Origin: Rhizobium sp. BK313
GTDB lineage: Bacteria; Pseudomonadota; Alphaproteobacteria; Rhizobiales; Rhizobiaceae
Direction: 5' to 3'
DNA: 64,000 nucleotides
Assembly (NCBI RefSeq): GCF_014193655.1
Contig: NZ_JACHZQ010000005.1
Location: 248,001-312,000, forward strand
The notes beneath the pieces were generated by a model, which was not told the DNA's origin, did no database searches, and saw only the letters and a program-made list of their open reading frames with translations. This document shows, piece after piece, positions 1-8,450 of this stretch (the first letter of the stretch is position 1; the number at the start of each line of letters is the position of its first letter). Made by a program: the position numbers and the translations under genes.

Positions 1-4
1 GCCC

Positions 5-34
5 ATAAAAAAGGCCCGAACCAAGGTCCGGGCC
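5..34 (-). terminator. Rho-independent terminator of glnK-amtB
   Basis: Read on the minus strand, GGCCCG and CGGGCC arms (29-34 and 13-18) form a hairpin that is followed by a run of six T (complement of the A-run at 7-12). It lies about 90 bases past the amtB stop codon, where the glnK-amtB transcript should end. Confidence 0.75.
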
Positions 35-120
35 AAGAGCGGCTTATTTTCAACAAATAGGCCGCGACGGGATGTTCAGCGGCGCCAGGGGATTTTGTCC
101 CGGCGCCGCAAGCTCCAGAT

Positions 121-1563
121 TTAAGAAGCGTGGTAAGCGGCTTCGCCGTGGGAGGCGAGGTCGAGACCTTCGCGCTCGGCTTCGACGGGAACACGCAGGC
201 CGACGATGATGTCGACGATCTTGTAGAGGATCGCCGAACCGATGCCGGACCACAGCAGCGTCGTCAGCACGCCCTTGAACTGGGCGAGCAACTGCGTTGC
301 GGTGCCGGGATAGGTGGCTGCGAAGTCAGCCGTCGAATAGTCGACGATGCCTGCGCCGCCAAGCGCTGGGTTGACCAGGATGCCGGTTGCCAAAGCGCCG
401 AAAATACCACCGACGCAGTGTACGCCGAAGACGTCAAGGCTGTCGTCGTAGTTGAACTTGTTCTTCACGACGTCGACGAAGAAGTAGCAGATCGGCGAAA
501 CCAGCAGGCCGAGGACGATGGAGCCCATCGGACCGGCAAAGCCGGCAGCCGGCGTGACGGCGACGAGACCGGCGACCGCGCCCGAAGCTGCACCGAGCAT
601 CGAAGCCTTGCCGCGAGTGAAGGTTTCAACGACGCACCACGAAAGAGCGGCGGCAGCGGTGGCGACGAAGGTGTTGATCATGGCGAGCGAAGCGTAGCTG
701 TTGGCTTCGAGGTTAGACCCGGCATTGAAACCGAACCAGCCGACCCACAGCAGCGAAGCGCCGACCATGGTAAGCGTCATCGAATGCGGTGCCATGATCT
801 CCTTCTTGTAGCCGGTGCGCTTGCCAAGCATGATCGCGCCGACCAGACCGGCGATACCGGCATTGATGTGAACGACCGTGCCGCCCGCGAAATCGATCGC
901 GCCAAAGCCGAAGACCATGCCCGACGCAGCCGTGTAAGCGCTCGGACCACCCCAGAACCAGACCATATGAGCGATCGGGAAGTAGATGAACGTGACCCAC
1001 AGGAAGACGAAGAGCATGACGGCCGAGAACTTGATACGCTCGGCGAAGGCACCGACGATCAGGCCCGGCGTGATGCAGGCAAAGGTCATCTGGAAGCAGA
1101 CATAGGTGAGCTCGGGAATGCCGACACCCTTGGTAAAGGTTTCGACGAGATCCTTCGGATCGGTGCTGACGCCAGCAAGGAACGCCTTGGAGAAGCCGCC
1201 GACGAAGCTGTTCAGCGAGCCGCCGTCAGTGAAGGCAAGCGAGTAGCCGTAGACGCACCAGATGATCATGACCATCGCGGTGATCATGAAGACCTGCATG
1301 AGAACGGACAGCATGTTCTTGGCGCGGACGAGACCACCATAGAACAGCGCCAGGCCTGGAATGGTCATCAGGAGAACGAGGACCGTGGAAACCATCATCC
1401 AGGTGTTGTCACCCTTGTCCATCGTGATCGCCGGTGCTGCGGCAGCGGCTGCCGGGGCCGCGGCCGGCGCGGCTTGCTGCGCAAAGGCAATCGCCGGCGC
1501 GAGCAAGGCCGCAGACAGCGTGCCCACCCGTGCAAGAGTGGAGGAAAGCTTAGTAGATGTCAT
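121..1563 (-). CDS. amtB: Ammonium transporter AmtB
   Basis: Inner-membrane ammonium channel of the Amt/Mep/Rh family, 480 aa. The chosen ATG at 1563 has GGGAG about ten bases upstream and gives a proper signal peptide (MTSTKLSS... to AFAQQ), followed by an Ala/Pro-rich linker and about 11 membrane segments. The two pore histidines of the family are visible in TVVHINAG and GVHCVGG, and the family signature around DFAGGTVVH is intact. It follows glnK by 28 bases on the same strand, the usual arrangement in which GlnK plugs AmtB when nitrogen is plentiful. Expression is expected from the sigma-54 promoter upstream of glnK. Function is by family homology. Confidence 0.97.
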   Translation of the reverse strand: MTSTKLSSTLARVGTLSAALLAPAIAFAQQAAPAAAPAAAAAAPAITMDKGDNTWMMVSTVLVLLMTIPGLALFYGGLVRAKNMLSVLMQVFMITAMVMIIWCVYGYSLAFTDGGSLNSFVGGFSKAFLAGVSTDPKDLVETFTKGVGIPELTYVCFQMTFACITPGLIVGAFAERIKFSAVMLFVFLWVTFIYFPIAHMVWFWGGPSAYTAASGMVFGFGAIDFAGGTVVHINAGIAGLVGAIMLGKRTGYKKEIMAPHSMTLTMVGASLLWVGWFGFNAGSNLEANSYASLAMINTFVATAAAALSWCVVETFTRGKASMLGAASGAVAGLVAVTPAAGFAGPMGSIVLGLLVSPICYFFVDVVKNKFNYDDSLDVFGVHCVGGIFGALATGILVNPALGGAGIVDYSTADFAATYPGTATQLLAQFKGVLTTLLWSGIGSAILYKIVDIIVGLRVPVEAEREGLDLASHGEAAYHAS

Positions 1564-1591
1564 TGCAAATAACTCCCTGATCGGCCGTGTC

Positions 1592-1930
1592 TTACAGCGC
1601 TTCTGAATCGGTTTCGCCCGTACGGATGCGCACGGCATGGTCAATCGAATAGACGAAAATTTTGCCGTCGCCGATCTGACCGGTCTTGGCGGACGCTGCG
1701 ATGGCTTCGACTGCCTTGTCGACGATTTCGGATGCGACCGCGACTTCGATTTTCAGCTTTGGCAGGAAGCTGACGGCATATTCGGTGCCGCGATAGATTT
1801 CGGTATGCCCCTTCTGGCGCCCGTAGCCCTTCACTTCGGTCACAGTCAGGCCCTGGATGCCGACAGCCGTGAGGGCCTCACGGACCTCATCGAGCTTGAA
1901 CGGCTTGATAATGGCCATCACAATTTTCAT
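1592..1930 (-). CDS. glnK: Nitrogen regulatory PII protein GlnK
   Basis: PII signal protein of 112 aa, the normal length. It binds ATP/ADP and 2-oxoglutarate and regulates AmtB and the nitrogen cascade. The T-loop carries Tyr51 (in GTEYAVSF), the site uridylylated by GlnD in this family. The start MKIVMAIIKP is the canonical PII N terminus; the frame is open further upstream but those residues do not belong to the family. AAAGGA and GGGA lie upstream of the ATG. It is the first gene of the glnK-amtB operon. The link to amtB favours the name glnK over glnB. Confidence 0.96.
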   Translation of the reverse strand: MKIVMAIIKPFKLDEVREALTAVGIQGLTVTEVKGYGRQKGHTEIYRGTEYAVSFLPKLKIEVAVASEIVDKAVEAIAASAKTGQIGDGKIFVYSIDHAVRIRTGETDSEAL

Positions 1931-2017
1931 CTGGTTTCCCATCCTTTGTTTACCCTCGGCGCGGAGCCGACTCTCCTTGCCGCTGACGAGTGTTTCAGCA
2001 GCGACCAGCCATACACA

Positions 2018-2033
2018 TTCAAGGGGCGTGCCA
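2018..2033 (-). promoter_or_regulatory. Sigma-54 promoter of glnK-amtB
   Basis: On the minus strand the bases read TGGCACGCCCCTTGAA, matching the RpoN consensus TGGCAC-N5-TTGCW at all of the -24 element and most of the -12 element. The predicted transcript start is about 75 bases before the glnK ATG. This fits NtrC-dependent expression under nitrogen limitation. I could not pick out a clean NtrC palindrome further upstream. Confidence 0.85.
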
Positions 2034-2156
2034 GATTCATGACACACTTATAACTAATTGAATTTTAATGGATTTACTTGAGGCAGCTAATAAAGCGGCA
2101 CGTCTTGGCGCGTCACACGCCCAAATTAATAGCAATTTTATAAATTTGCATATTAT

Positions 2157-3041
2157 TTAATCATTTGCCTTTTTACGAATCAACCCCTCCTGCGCAACCG
2201 ACGCAATCAGGACACCGGATCTCGTAAAAAGACTACCGCGAGCCAGGCCTCGCGCGCCTGAAGCGCTCGGACTGTCCTGAGTATAAAGCAGCCAGTCGTC
2301 GAGCTTGAAAGGCCGATGGAACCACATGGCATGGTCGAGGCTCGCGACCTGCAGACCCTGGTCGAAGATCGACGTGCCATGCGCATGCAACGCCGCATCG
2401 AGCAAGGTCATGTCCGAGAGATAGGCAAGCACGGCATTCTGATAGACACGGTCGCCCGGAACGGGGCCGGTCAGGCGGACCCAAATGTCTTGCCGCTGGC
2501 TGGGCCGCGAACGGGAGAAATAATGATCGAGCGACACCGGCCGGATTTCGATGGCCCGCTTCCGTTCCCAATAGCGGCGCACATTCTCCGGCGCGTTGGC
2601 GATATAGTGTTCCTTGATCTGCTGCTCGTCCATCAGCTCTTCCGGAGCCGGCACCTTCGGCATCTCGCCCTGGTGCTCGAAGCCGGGCTCATCGATCTGG
2701 AAGGAAGCCGTCAGGGCGAAGATCGCCTTGCCGTGCTGGATCGCCAGCACGCGGCGCGTATTGAAACTCGAGCCGTCGCGCAGACGGTCGACCTGATAGA
2801 GGATCGGCACCGACGGATCGCCTGGCAACATGAAATAAGCGTGCAACGAATGCACATGCCGCTCGCGTTCCACTGTGCGCTGCGCCGCCATCAGCGCCTG
2901 GCCGATCACCTGTCCGCCGAAGACGCGCTGCCAGCCGACCTGCGGGCTGTTGCCGCGAAACAAGTTCATCTCGATCGTTTCCAGATCCAGCGTGGCGAGC
3001 ATGACTTGCATGGCGGTCAGTTTCTCGTTCTCGCGCGACAT
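2157..3041 (-). CDS. tesB: Acyl-CoA thioesterase II (TesB)
   Basis: Cytoplasmic thioesterase hydrolysing acyl-CoA to free fatty acid and CoA; 294 aa from ATG 3041 (MSRENEKLTAMQ), close to the 286 aa of E. coli TesB. Two hot-dog domains are apparent: the N-terminal part with FGGQVIGQAL and HSLHAYFMLPGD, the C-terminal part with ASLDHAMWFHRPF (catalytic Asp region) and VASVAQEGLIR-like end (catalytic Gln). The open frame extends to 3113 but the extra residues run into the promoter region. It is divergent from the flavin hydroxylase at 3125, leaving only 83 bases for both promoters. Confidence 0.93.
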   Translation of the reverse strand: MSRENEKLTAMQVMLATLDLETIEMNLFRGNSPQVGWQRVFGGQVIGQALMAAQRTVERERHVHSLHAYFMLPGDPSVPILYQVDRLRDGSSFNTRRVLAIQHGKAIFALTASFQIDEPGFEHQGEMPKVPAPEELMDEQQIKEHYIANAPENVRRYWERKRAIEIRPVSLDHYFSRSRPSQRQDIWVRLTGPVPGDRVYQNAVLAYLSDMTLLDAALHAHGTSIFDQGLQVASLDHAMWFHRPFKLDDWLLYTQDSPSASGARGLARGSLFTRSGVLIASVAQEGLIRKKAND

Positions 3042-3124
3042 TTTGAATGGACTCCGACGGTAGGAACCACGAATGGGATGCTCTATATAGAACAGGAAAT
3101 GACAGTAGGACACGGGGAAGCGCG

Positions 3125-4339
3125 ATGTTGGACATGCTGGTAGTGGGTGGCGGTTATGTGGGTCTTGCCGCCGCGGTCGCCGTCAAGCAGGCCGCCCCCC
3201 ATCTTGACGTCATGGTCATAGAGGCCGCTCCGGAAACCGCCTGGAAAAAAGACACGCGCGCTTCCGCGATCATCGCCGCCGCCTCGAAGATGCTGGAGGT
3301 CTTCGGCGTCTGGGACGAGATCAAGCCGGAGGCGGAGCCGATCACCCGTATGATCGTCACCGATTCGCGCACCGGCGATCCTGTGCGCCCCGTCTTCCTC
3401 ACCTTCGACGGCGAAGTGGCTGATGGTCAGCCCTTCGCTCATATGGTCCCGAACCTTACCATGGTCGGCGCATTGCGCGGCGCTTGCGAACGCCTCGGCA
3501 TCACAATTCGCCATGGTGTCAGCGCGACGGACTTCAAGACGGAGGACGCCAACGTCACGCTGACTCTCTCGGACGGCAGCATGCTGGAAGCGCGGCTGCT
3601 GGTCGCCTGCGACGGCGTGCGCTCCAAGCTCCGCGACATGGCGGGCATCAAGACCGTGAGCTGGGACTATGGCCAGTCCGGTATCGTCGTTACCGTCGAG
3701 CATGAGCGGCCGCACAATGGCTGCGCCGAGGAACATTTCCTGCCCTCCGGCCCCTTCGCCATCCTGCCACTGAAGAACAATCGCTCCTCGCTCGTCTGGA
3801 CCGAGCGCAAGTCCGATGCCGACCGGCTCGTAGCCTCCGACGATCTGGTGTTCGAAGAGGAATTGGAGCGCCGTTTTGGCCATAAGCTCGGCGCACTTCA
3901 CACGGTCGGGGACCGCCGCGCCTTCCCGCTCGGCCTGACGCTTGCCCGCGCCTTTGTCGCACCGCGCTTTGCCCTGGCCGGCGACGCGGCCCACGGCATC
4001 CATCCGATCTCTGGCCAGGGCCTCAATCTCGGCTTCAAGGATGTTGCGGCACTCGCCGAAACCGTGGTCGAAGCCGACCGCCTTGGGCTCGATATCGGCT
4101 CGATCAACATTCTCGAACGCTATCAAACCTGGCGGCGTTTCGACACCTTCCGCATGGGGGTGACCACCGACGTGCTGAACCGGCTGTTTTCCAATGACAT
4201 CACGCCCGTGCGCGTCGCCCGCGATTTCGGTCTCGGTCTCGTCGACCGGCTGCCGAAACTCAAATCCTTCTTCATCGGCCAAGCTGCAGGCACGGCCGCC
4301 AGGGATAATCCACGGCTTCTTGCCGGCGAAGCGATCTGA
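3125..4339 (+). CDS. UbiH/UbiF-family FAD-dependent hydroxylase
   Basis: Flavin monooxygenase of the UbiH/Coq6 family, 404 aa, that hydroxylates the ring of ubiquinone precursors or a related aromatic. The N-terminal dinucleotide-binding motif is VVGGGYVGLAAAVAV (residues about 5-19); the second FAD motif is ALAGDAAHGIHPISGQGLNLGFKD. Both are those of the UbiH group rather than salicylate hydroxylases. The start MLDMLVVGGG is chosen because the earlier in-frame ATG at 3047 would add a tail that overlaps the divergent tesB promoter. Which ring position is hydroxylated cannot be told from sequence. Confidence 0.88.
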   Translation: MLDMLVVGGGYVGLAAAVAVKQAAPHLDVMVIEAAPETAWKKDTRASAIIAAASKMLEVFGVWDEIKPEAEPITRMIVTDSRTGDPVRPVFLTFDGEVADGQPFAHMVPNLTMVGALRGACERLGITIRHGVSATDFKTEDANVTLTLSDGSMLEARLLVACDGVRSKLRDMAGIKTVSWDYGQSGIVVTVEHERPHNGCAEEHFLPSGPFAILPLKNNRSSLVWTERKSDADRLVASDDLVFEEELERRFGHKLGALHTVGDRRAFPLGLTLARAFVAPRFALAGDAAHGIHPISGQGLNLGFKDVAALAETVVEADRLGLDIGSINILERYQTWRRFDTFRMGVTTDVLNRLFSNDITPVRVARDFGLGLVDRLPKLKSFFIGQAAGTAARDNPRLLAGEAI

Positions 4340-4364
4340 ATTAGCGGTATCGGGAAGGCCGGCC

Positions 4365-4553
4365 TCATTCTTCGATGCGCCGCGCCTCCGAGATCAGCAT
4401 GATCGGAATGCCGTCGCGGATGGGATAAGCAAGCCGCGCCTTTTCTGACACCAGCTCATTCTTCTCGCGATCGTAAGTCAGACGCCCCTTGGTGAGGGGG
4501 CAGACGAGCAGATCGAGCAGTTTCGGGTCCACTTTGCTCACGGTAATGTCCAT
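4365..4553 (-). CDS. Trm112-family protein
   Basis: Small 62-aa protein of the Trm112/YcaR family. The motif LLDLLVCPLTKGRL near residue 13 and the C-terminal YPIRDGIPIML are the family hallmarks. Eukaryotic Trm112 activates methyltransferases; the role of bacterial members is less clear. It lies 9 bases downstream of the Lon-domain gene on the same strand and is surely co-transcribed with it, a pairing common in Rhizobiales. Confidence 0.93.
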   Translation of the reverse strand: MDITVSKVDPKLLDLLVCPLTKGRLTYDREKNELVSEKARLAYPIRDGIPIMLISEARRIEE

Positions 4554-4562
4554 CGCGAACCC

Positions 4563-5222
4563 CTATTGCAGCACGGAATCGGTGTCGCCGAAGCGCGCAA
4601 GCACGATTTCGATGATGGCGATGAAGGTTTCCGCCCGGGTCTTCAGGTCTGGCGCTTCAAGGAGCGCCTGCTTTTCGGCCGGGTCGAAGGGCGCCATCAT
4701 TGCCAGCGAATTGACCAGCGTCATGTTGCTGGCCCGTTCCACGCTCTCCCAATCCGCCTCCAGCTTGTTGGCATCGAGATAAGCCCGGAAAGCCGACAGG
4801 AGTGCTGAGCGATTGACGCCCTCCTCCTCGTCGCGCGACTTGAGGTCGGCGATGAACGGCGCAATACGGAAGCTGCGATAGGGCTGGTGCCCGGTAATCT
4901 CATCCATCAGCCGGAAGCGGCAGATGCCGGTCAGCGAGGTGATGTAACGGCCATCGCCCGTCTCGGCGAAGGACGTGATACGCCCGAGGCAGCCGACATG
5001 CGAAAGATGCGGCGTCTCCGGCGACTCGCCAAGCGCCGGCTGCACGACGCCGACCAGCCGGTTGCCAGCAATGGCAGCGTCAAACATGGCAAGGTATCGG
5101 GGCTCGAAAATGTTGAGCGGCAACTGCCCGGTGGGCAACAGCAGAGCTCCAGACAGAGGAAAAATGACCACCGAATCCGGCAGGTCGCCCGGCTTTAGAT
5201 ACCTTGCATTGCCAACTTGCAT
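4563..5222 (-). CDS. Lon N-terminal (LON substrate-binding) domain protein
   Basis: Protein of 219 aa with only the substrate-binding domain of Lon protease. The motif PLSGALLLPTGQLPLNIFEPRYLAMFDAA (about residues 23-51) and the GVVQPALGE and GCLGRITSF strands define it; no AAA+ or Ser/Lys protease part follows. A role in recognising unfolded protein is possible but unproven. It forms a two-gene operon with the Trm112 gene and follows the thioredoxin-like co-chaperone at 5466-6443 on the same strand, after a 243-base gap. Confidence 0.92.
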   Translation of the reverse strand: MQVGNARYLKPGDLPDSVVIFPLSGALLLPTGQLPLNIFEPRYLAMFDAAIAGNRLVGVVQPALGESPETPHLSHVGCLGRITSFAETGDGRYITSLTGICRFRLMDEITGHQPYRSFRIAPFIADLKSRDEEEGVNRSALLSAFRAYLDANKLEADWESVERASNMTLVNSLAMMAPFDPAEKQALLEAPDLKTRAETFIAIIEIVLARFGDTDSVLQ

Positions 5223-5465
5223 GATTTCCGTCCCGCTACATCACTGCGCCGCACATCTTGTGACGACACGCCAGAACGATATTCCCGCGGCGATTGTTCC
5301 GTCACGCCAGCGTCACAGAACAATGTGGCCCCCTCGCCCGAAAACACAAGAGAATTTCCCGGCGAAATGCGGAAGCATTCCGCTTTCCTACGGAATTGAC
5401 CCAGCACCCGGACCCGGATCGAGTGGTCGGATCATTGTCCAGCCGACCGCCCCATCCTTTGGACC

Positions 5466-6443
5466 TTACGAGAACAGGATCGAGGAAAGCTTCCGGCGTG
5501 CCGAGATCGTCGCCGGGTCCTTCGGACCCCAAACCTCGAAGAATTGCAGCAATTGGCGGCGCGCACCATCGTCGTCGAAGGCGCGGTCGCGGCGCATAAT
5601 CGTCAGCAGATGCTCGGCCGCCTCGTCGCGCTTGCCCTCGACATTGAGGATCTTGGCGAGTTTGACGCGCTCCTCGTGATTGTCGGGATCGAGCGCCAGC
5701 TCCTTCTCGATGGCGATGGGATCGCCGAGTTTGCGGGCTTCTTCTATCTGATCGAGCTTCTTCACCACGGCCTGAATGCCGGCATCGTTGGCAAGCGTTT
5801 CCGGAAGATCCGTCAGCGCCTCGCGCGCGCGCTGGCTCTGGCCAGCAGCGATCATGCATTCGGCCATGCCGGCAAGCGCCTTGGCGTTTTCCGGATCGGC
5901 CTGCAGCACCGCACCGAACAGCTCGGCCGCGCCATTGATATCGCCCCCTGCAAGAAGACCGGTTGCCTCTTCCAGAATCGCTTCGATCTCCGCCGCCTGA
6001 TCGCCCGCACCGTCAGTCGGGCCACCGAGGCGATCGATGAACTGACGAACCTGGCTTTCAGGGATAGCGCCCATGAAACCATCGGCTGGACGGCCGTTGA
6101 CGAAGGCGATAACAGCCGGAATCGACTGGATGCCGAGTTGACCGGGAATGGCTGGATGATCGTCAATATTCATCTTGACCAGCTTGACGCGGCCCTTGCC
6201 CTCGTTGACGACCTTTTCCAGAACCGGCGTCAGTTGCTTGCACGGACCGCACCAAGGCGCCCAGAAATCCACCAGCACCGGCTGGTTACGTGATTCCTCG
6301 ATAACGTCCCGGGTGAAATTCGCCGTCGTGGTGTCCTTGATGGGCGAGGCGCCGCCGGATGACGCAGGTGCAGCACCGTATGATGCCGAGGCCGACATCT
6401 GGCCGCCGAAAGAAGCGTTATAGGGATTGTTTGAACCGCTCAT
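5466..6443 (-). CDS. Thioredoxin-TPR co-chaperone (CnoX/YbbN type)
   Basis: Cytoplasmic 325-aa protein with an N-terminal thioredoxin fold and a C-terminal TPR half, the architecture of YbbN/CnoX, which protects substrates from oxidation and hands them to GroEL/DnaK. The redox site is FWAPWCGPCKQL, a complete CGPC, so unlike E. coli CnoX (SQHC) this one can act as an oxidoreductase. TPR-like helices rich in Ala/Glu run from about residue 160 to the end (GLLAGGDINGAAELFGAVLQADPEN...). ATG 6443 has GGGAGA seven bases upstream. The upstream region holds a rhizobial palindromic repeat. Confidence 0.92.
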   Translation of the reverse strand: MSGSNNPYNASFGGQMSASASYGAAPASSGGASPIKDTTTANFTRDVIEESRNQPVLVDFWAPWCGPCKQLTPVLEKVVNEGKGRVKLVKMNIDDHPAIPGQLGIQSIPAVIAFVNGRPADGFMGAIPESQVRQFIDRLGGPTDGAGDQAAEIEAILEEATGLLAGGDINGAAELFGAVLQADPENAKALAGMAECMIAAGQSQRAREALTDLPETLANDAGIQAVVKKLDQIEEARKLGDPIAIEKELALDPDNHEERVKLAKILNVEGKRDEAAEHLLTIMRRDRAFDDDGARRQLLQFFEVWGPKDPATISARRKLSSILFS

Positions 6444-6479
6444 GAGTATCTCCCGCTTACCGGCATTCTGGACCTTTAA

Positions 6480-6527
6480 AGCATGATTCCAAAAAGAACG
6501 AAGCGAATTTTGGATAAAATCACGCTC
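6480..6527. repeat. Rhizobial palindromic mosaic repeat, diverged copy
   Basis: Imperfect palindrome beginning AGCATGATTCC and ending AAATCACGCTC, clearly related to the copy at 60026-60074. A second shared block, GACAAGTCATCTCG here (about 6561) and GATAAGTCATCACG there (about 60098), lies past each copy at a similar distance, so the element is larger than the palindrome. It fits the RIME-like intergenic repeats known from Rhizobium and Sinorhizobium. It sits between the prolyl-tRNA editing gene and the CnoX gene. Confidence 0.65.
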
Positions 6528-6601
6528 AATGAAATAGGTTGAGCGACAGGACAATTCGAAGACAAGTCATCTCGCTCTAATCGTAGCGCTAAAATCGTAT
6601 G

Positions 6602-7111
6602 TCAGCCCGTCACTTTCAAGACTAACGGCGCATGACCTGTCGCTTCCATGAAGCGCAGGAGATCGCCGCTGGCAATCGAGGTCGTCGCATCATTCGACAA
6701 CGGATGGCAATTGACGATGTCGTGTTCCATCAATTCGGCATCGAGGATGAACGTAACGTTCTTGCCGGTATCGTTGATCGCGCCGAACGCCGTCACCGAG
6801 CCCGGAATGACACCCAGGTATTCTAGCAGCTTTTCAGGTTTGCCAAAGGAGACTTTGCTGGCCGCGCCGATCAGTGTGTGCACCGTCTTCAAATCGACGG
6901 TCGCATTCTCTTCCACCGTCAGAAGGAAGAAATTATCCTTCTTGTCCTTCACGAACAGGTTCTTCGTATGCCCGCCGGGGATCTCATCGCGCAGCGACAC
7001 CGATTCGGCGACAGTGAACACCGGCGCATGATCCTTGGTGCTGTGGGGAATGCCGAGCCCGTCCAGGAATCGGAAAAGATCGTCGCGGGTTTTCGGGCTG
7101 TTCTCGGTCAT
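6602..7111 (-). CDS. Prolyl-tRNA editing factor (YbaK/ProX domain)
   Basis: Free-standing trans-editing domain of 169 aa related to the INS domain of prolyl-tRNA synthetase. It deacylates mischarged Ala-tRNA(Pro) or a related tRNA. The family pattern is seen in HAPVFTVAES, GGHTKNLFVKDKKDNFFLL (catalytic Lys region), and the C-terminal GSVTAFGAIND, HPLSNDATTSI. ATG 7111 (MTENSPKTRDDLF) is preferred to the GTG-like upstream extension to 7156. ProXp-ala is the likeliest subfamily because of the Gly-Ser-Val-Thr segment; subtype is uncertain. Confidence 0.92.
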   Translation of the reverse strand: MTENSPKTRDDLFRFLDGLGIPHSTKDHAPVFTVAESVSLRDEIPGGHTKNLFVKDKKDNFFLLTVEENATVDLKTVHTLIGAASKVSFGKPEKLLEYLGVIPGSVTAFGAINDTGKNVTFILDAELMEHDIVNCHPLSNDATTSIASGDLLRFMEATGHAPLVLKVTG

Positions 7112-7354
7112 GGCGTCTCGCAATAGAAAATGACCCGCCCCTGATACGTCGCCCACAAATCCTTTGCAATCTTCCAGACGACAAAGCCAGGCGCCCTCGG
7201 GCTTTCCAGCGGACAGTACAAAAAATGCAGATTTTTCTTCCCGACCTCGTCATTTCCCTGTTGCATTTGAAAAATGGTTAGGCCATATAGCGCCCGTCGC
7301 CGCAAGACGACGCCCAGCGGTCCAACACACTACCCCGGACAGCTGCGGATATGA

Positions 7355-7429
7355 GCGGGTGTAGCTCAGGGGTAGAGCACAACCTTGCCAAGGTTGGGGT
7401 CGAGGGTTCGAATCCCTTCGCCCGCTCCA
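7355..7429 (+). tRNA. tRNA-Gly (anticodon GCC)
   Basis: A full cloverleaf of 75 nt with encoded CCA. Acceptor arms GCGGGTG (7355-7361) and CGCCCGC pair, the D-arm has TAGCTCAGGGGTAGA, the anticodon stem CCTT/AAGG encloses TTGCCAA with anticodon GCC, and the T-arm carries GGTTCGAATCC. No integrase or duplicated 3' end lies nearby, so there is no sign of use as an integration site. Confidence 0.97.
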
Positions 7430-7451
7430 ATTTTCTCAAGAATATTAGCTA

Positions 7452-7480
7452 GCAAAAACCATCCGATCCCGAAGGATGGT
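7452..7480 (-). terminator. Orphan minus-strand terminator-like hairpin
   Basis: ACCATCC (7458-7464) pairs with GGATGGT (7474-7480); on the minus strand the stem is followed by five T. No convincing gene precedes it on that strand. The minus-strand frame 7445-7633 ends in a protein-like stretch (LLAKIGDMQAATILRDRM), so this may be the tail of a decayed gene, with a shifted frame upstream also reading ELPGEGIRAAIMVVER. The 7430-7698 gap otherwise holds nothing I can name. Confidence 0.4.
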
Positions 7481-7698
7481 GGCGGCTTGCATATCCCCGA
7501 TTTTCGCCAGGAGCTGCGTTCGACGACCATGATCGCGGCGCGAATGCCCTCTCCGGGAAGTTCGAGCCGGTTGGGCCAAATGCTGTGAAAGTTCGGACTG
7601 CAGCCACCGTGATCCGAACCTCCAGGGTCTCAAATCAGTCTCAATTGAAGCTCAGGCCTTGGTATCGGAGCCGCAGACGAATCACGTATAGAGGCTGA

Positions 7699-8340
7699 AT
7701 GAAACGACAAACGATTTTGCCGATCGCGATACTGTCGCTCCTGCCTGCCCCCGCCTTCGCCCACCCGCATATATTCATCGACGCGAAGTTCGAGGTAGTT
7801 GCGGCACCGGATGGCTCCATCAGCGAGCTTCGCAACGTCTGGCGCTTCGATGAGGTCTTCTCCTCATCGGTGCTGTTGGATTTCGACAAGACCGGAAATC
7901 TGACACTCGACGCGAGCGAGCTCAAAGCGGTGGGTAAAACGGTCAGAAACTCCCTCGCACAGTACAATTACTATACGAACGTCACCAGCAACGGCAAAAC
8001 GGTTGCGATGGCGAAGCCGGAGGCGATACAGGCGGACTATAAGGACAATGCCCTGATACTGACCTTTTCGCTGAAGCCGCAGCAGAAGACATTCCTCAAG
8101 GGAACGACGATTTTCGGGATTTACGATACGACGCTTTATACGGCGGTCGATTTCGCCGCCGACAGTGACATGGCCACCTCCGGCGAGACGTTTGCCCGCT
8201 GCAAGCGCAAGGTGGTGAGGCCCAATCCCGACGAAATCCTCGCGCAAAATCAGGCAACACTCACCAGCATGTTCTTCAACGACCCGATGGGAACGAATTA
8301 TTCGCAGCTCGTGGCAACGAGGCTGGAAGTCCAGTGCTGA
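7699..8340 (+). CDS. DUF1007 family secreted protein
   Basis: A 213-aa protein with a clear Sec signal peptide (residues 1-21, cleavage after APAFA) and then HPHIFIDAKFEV, the conserved start of DUF1007 proteins, which usually sit beside nickel/cobalt exporters of the NicO/RcnA type. No such exporter is next door here, so the partner is missing or elsewhere. It contains an EF-hand-like DFDKTGNLTLDASEL stretch near residue 55. Likely periplasmic; the molecular role is unknown. Confidence 0.85.
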   Translation: MKRQTILPIAILSLLPAPAFAHPHIFIDAKFEVVAAPDGSISELRNVWRFDEVFSSSVLLDFDKTGNLTLDASELKAVGKTVRNSLAQYNYYTNVTSNGKTVAMAKPEAIQADYKDNALILTFSLKPQQKTFLKGTTIFGIYDTTLYTAVDFAADSDMATSGETFARCKRKVVRPNPDEILAQNQATLTSMFFNDPMGTNYSQLVATRLEVQC

Positions 8341-8450
8341 GATCGCCGTCGATCTGAGGAGCCGTCCCTCGCGCCGGAATGCGCTTACGGAAACATAGCC
8401 CCTCGACCCGTGTTGAGTTAAGGAGCTATGCGCACCCGAGCAGCCTATGC

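Noticed and set aside
130..1572. Long plus-strand open frame of 480 codons opposite amtB
   Set aside because: Composition (Asp/Arg/Gln-rich, no hydrophobic core) is that of an antisense mirror of a GC-rich gene; amtB on the other strand is certain.
3083..4282. 399-codon minus-strand frame opposite the flavin hydroxylase
   Set aside because: Antisense shadow; the plus strand has intact FAD motifs.
7355..7429. tRNA-Gly as an attachment site of an integrated element
   Set aside because: No integrase and no second copy of the tRNA 3' end was seen downstream.
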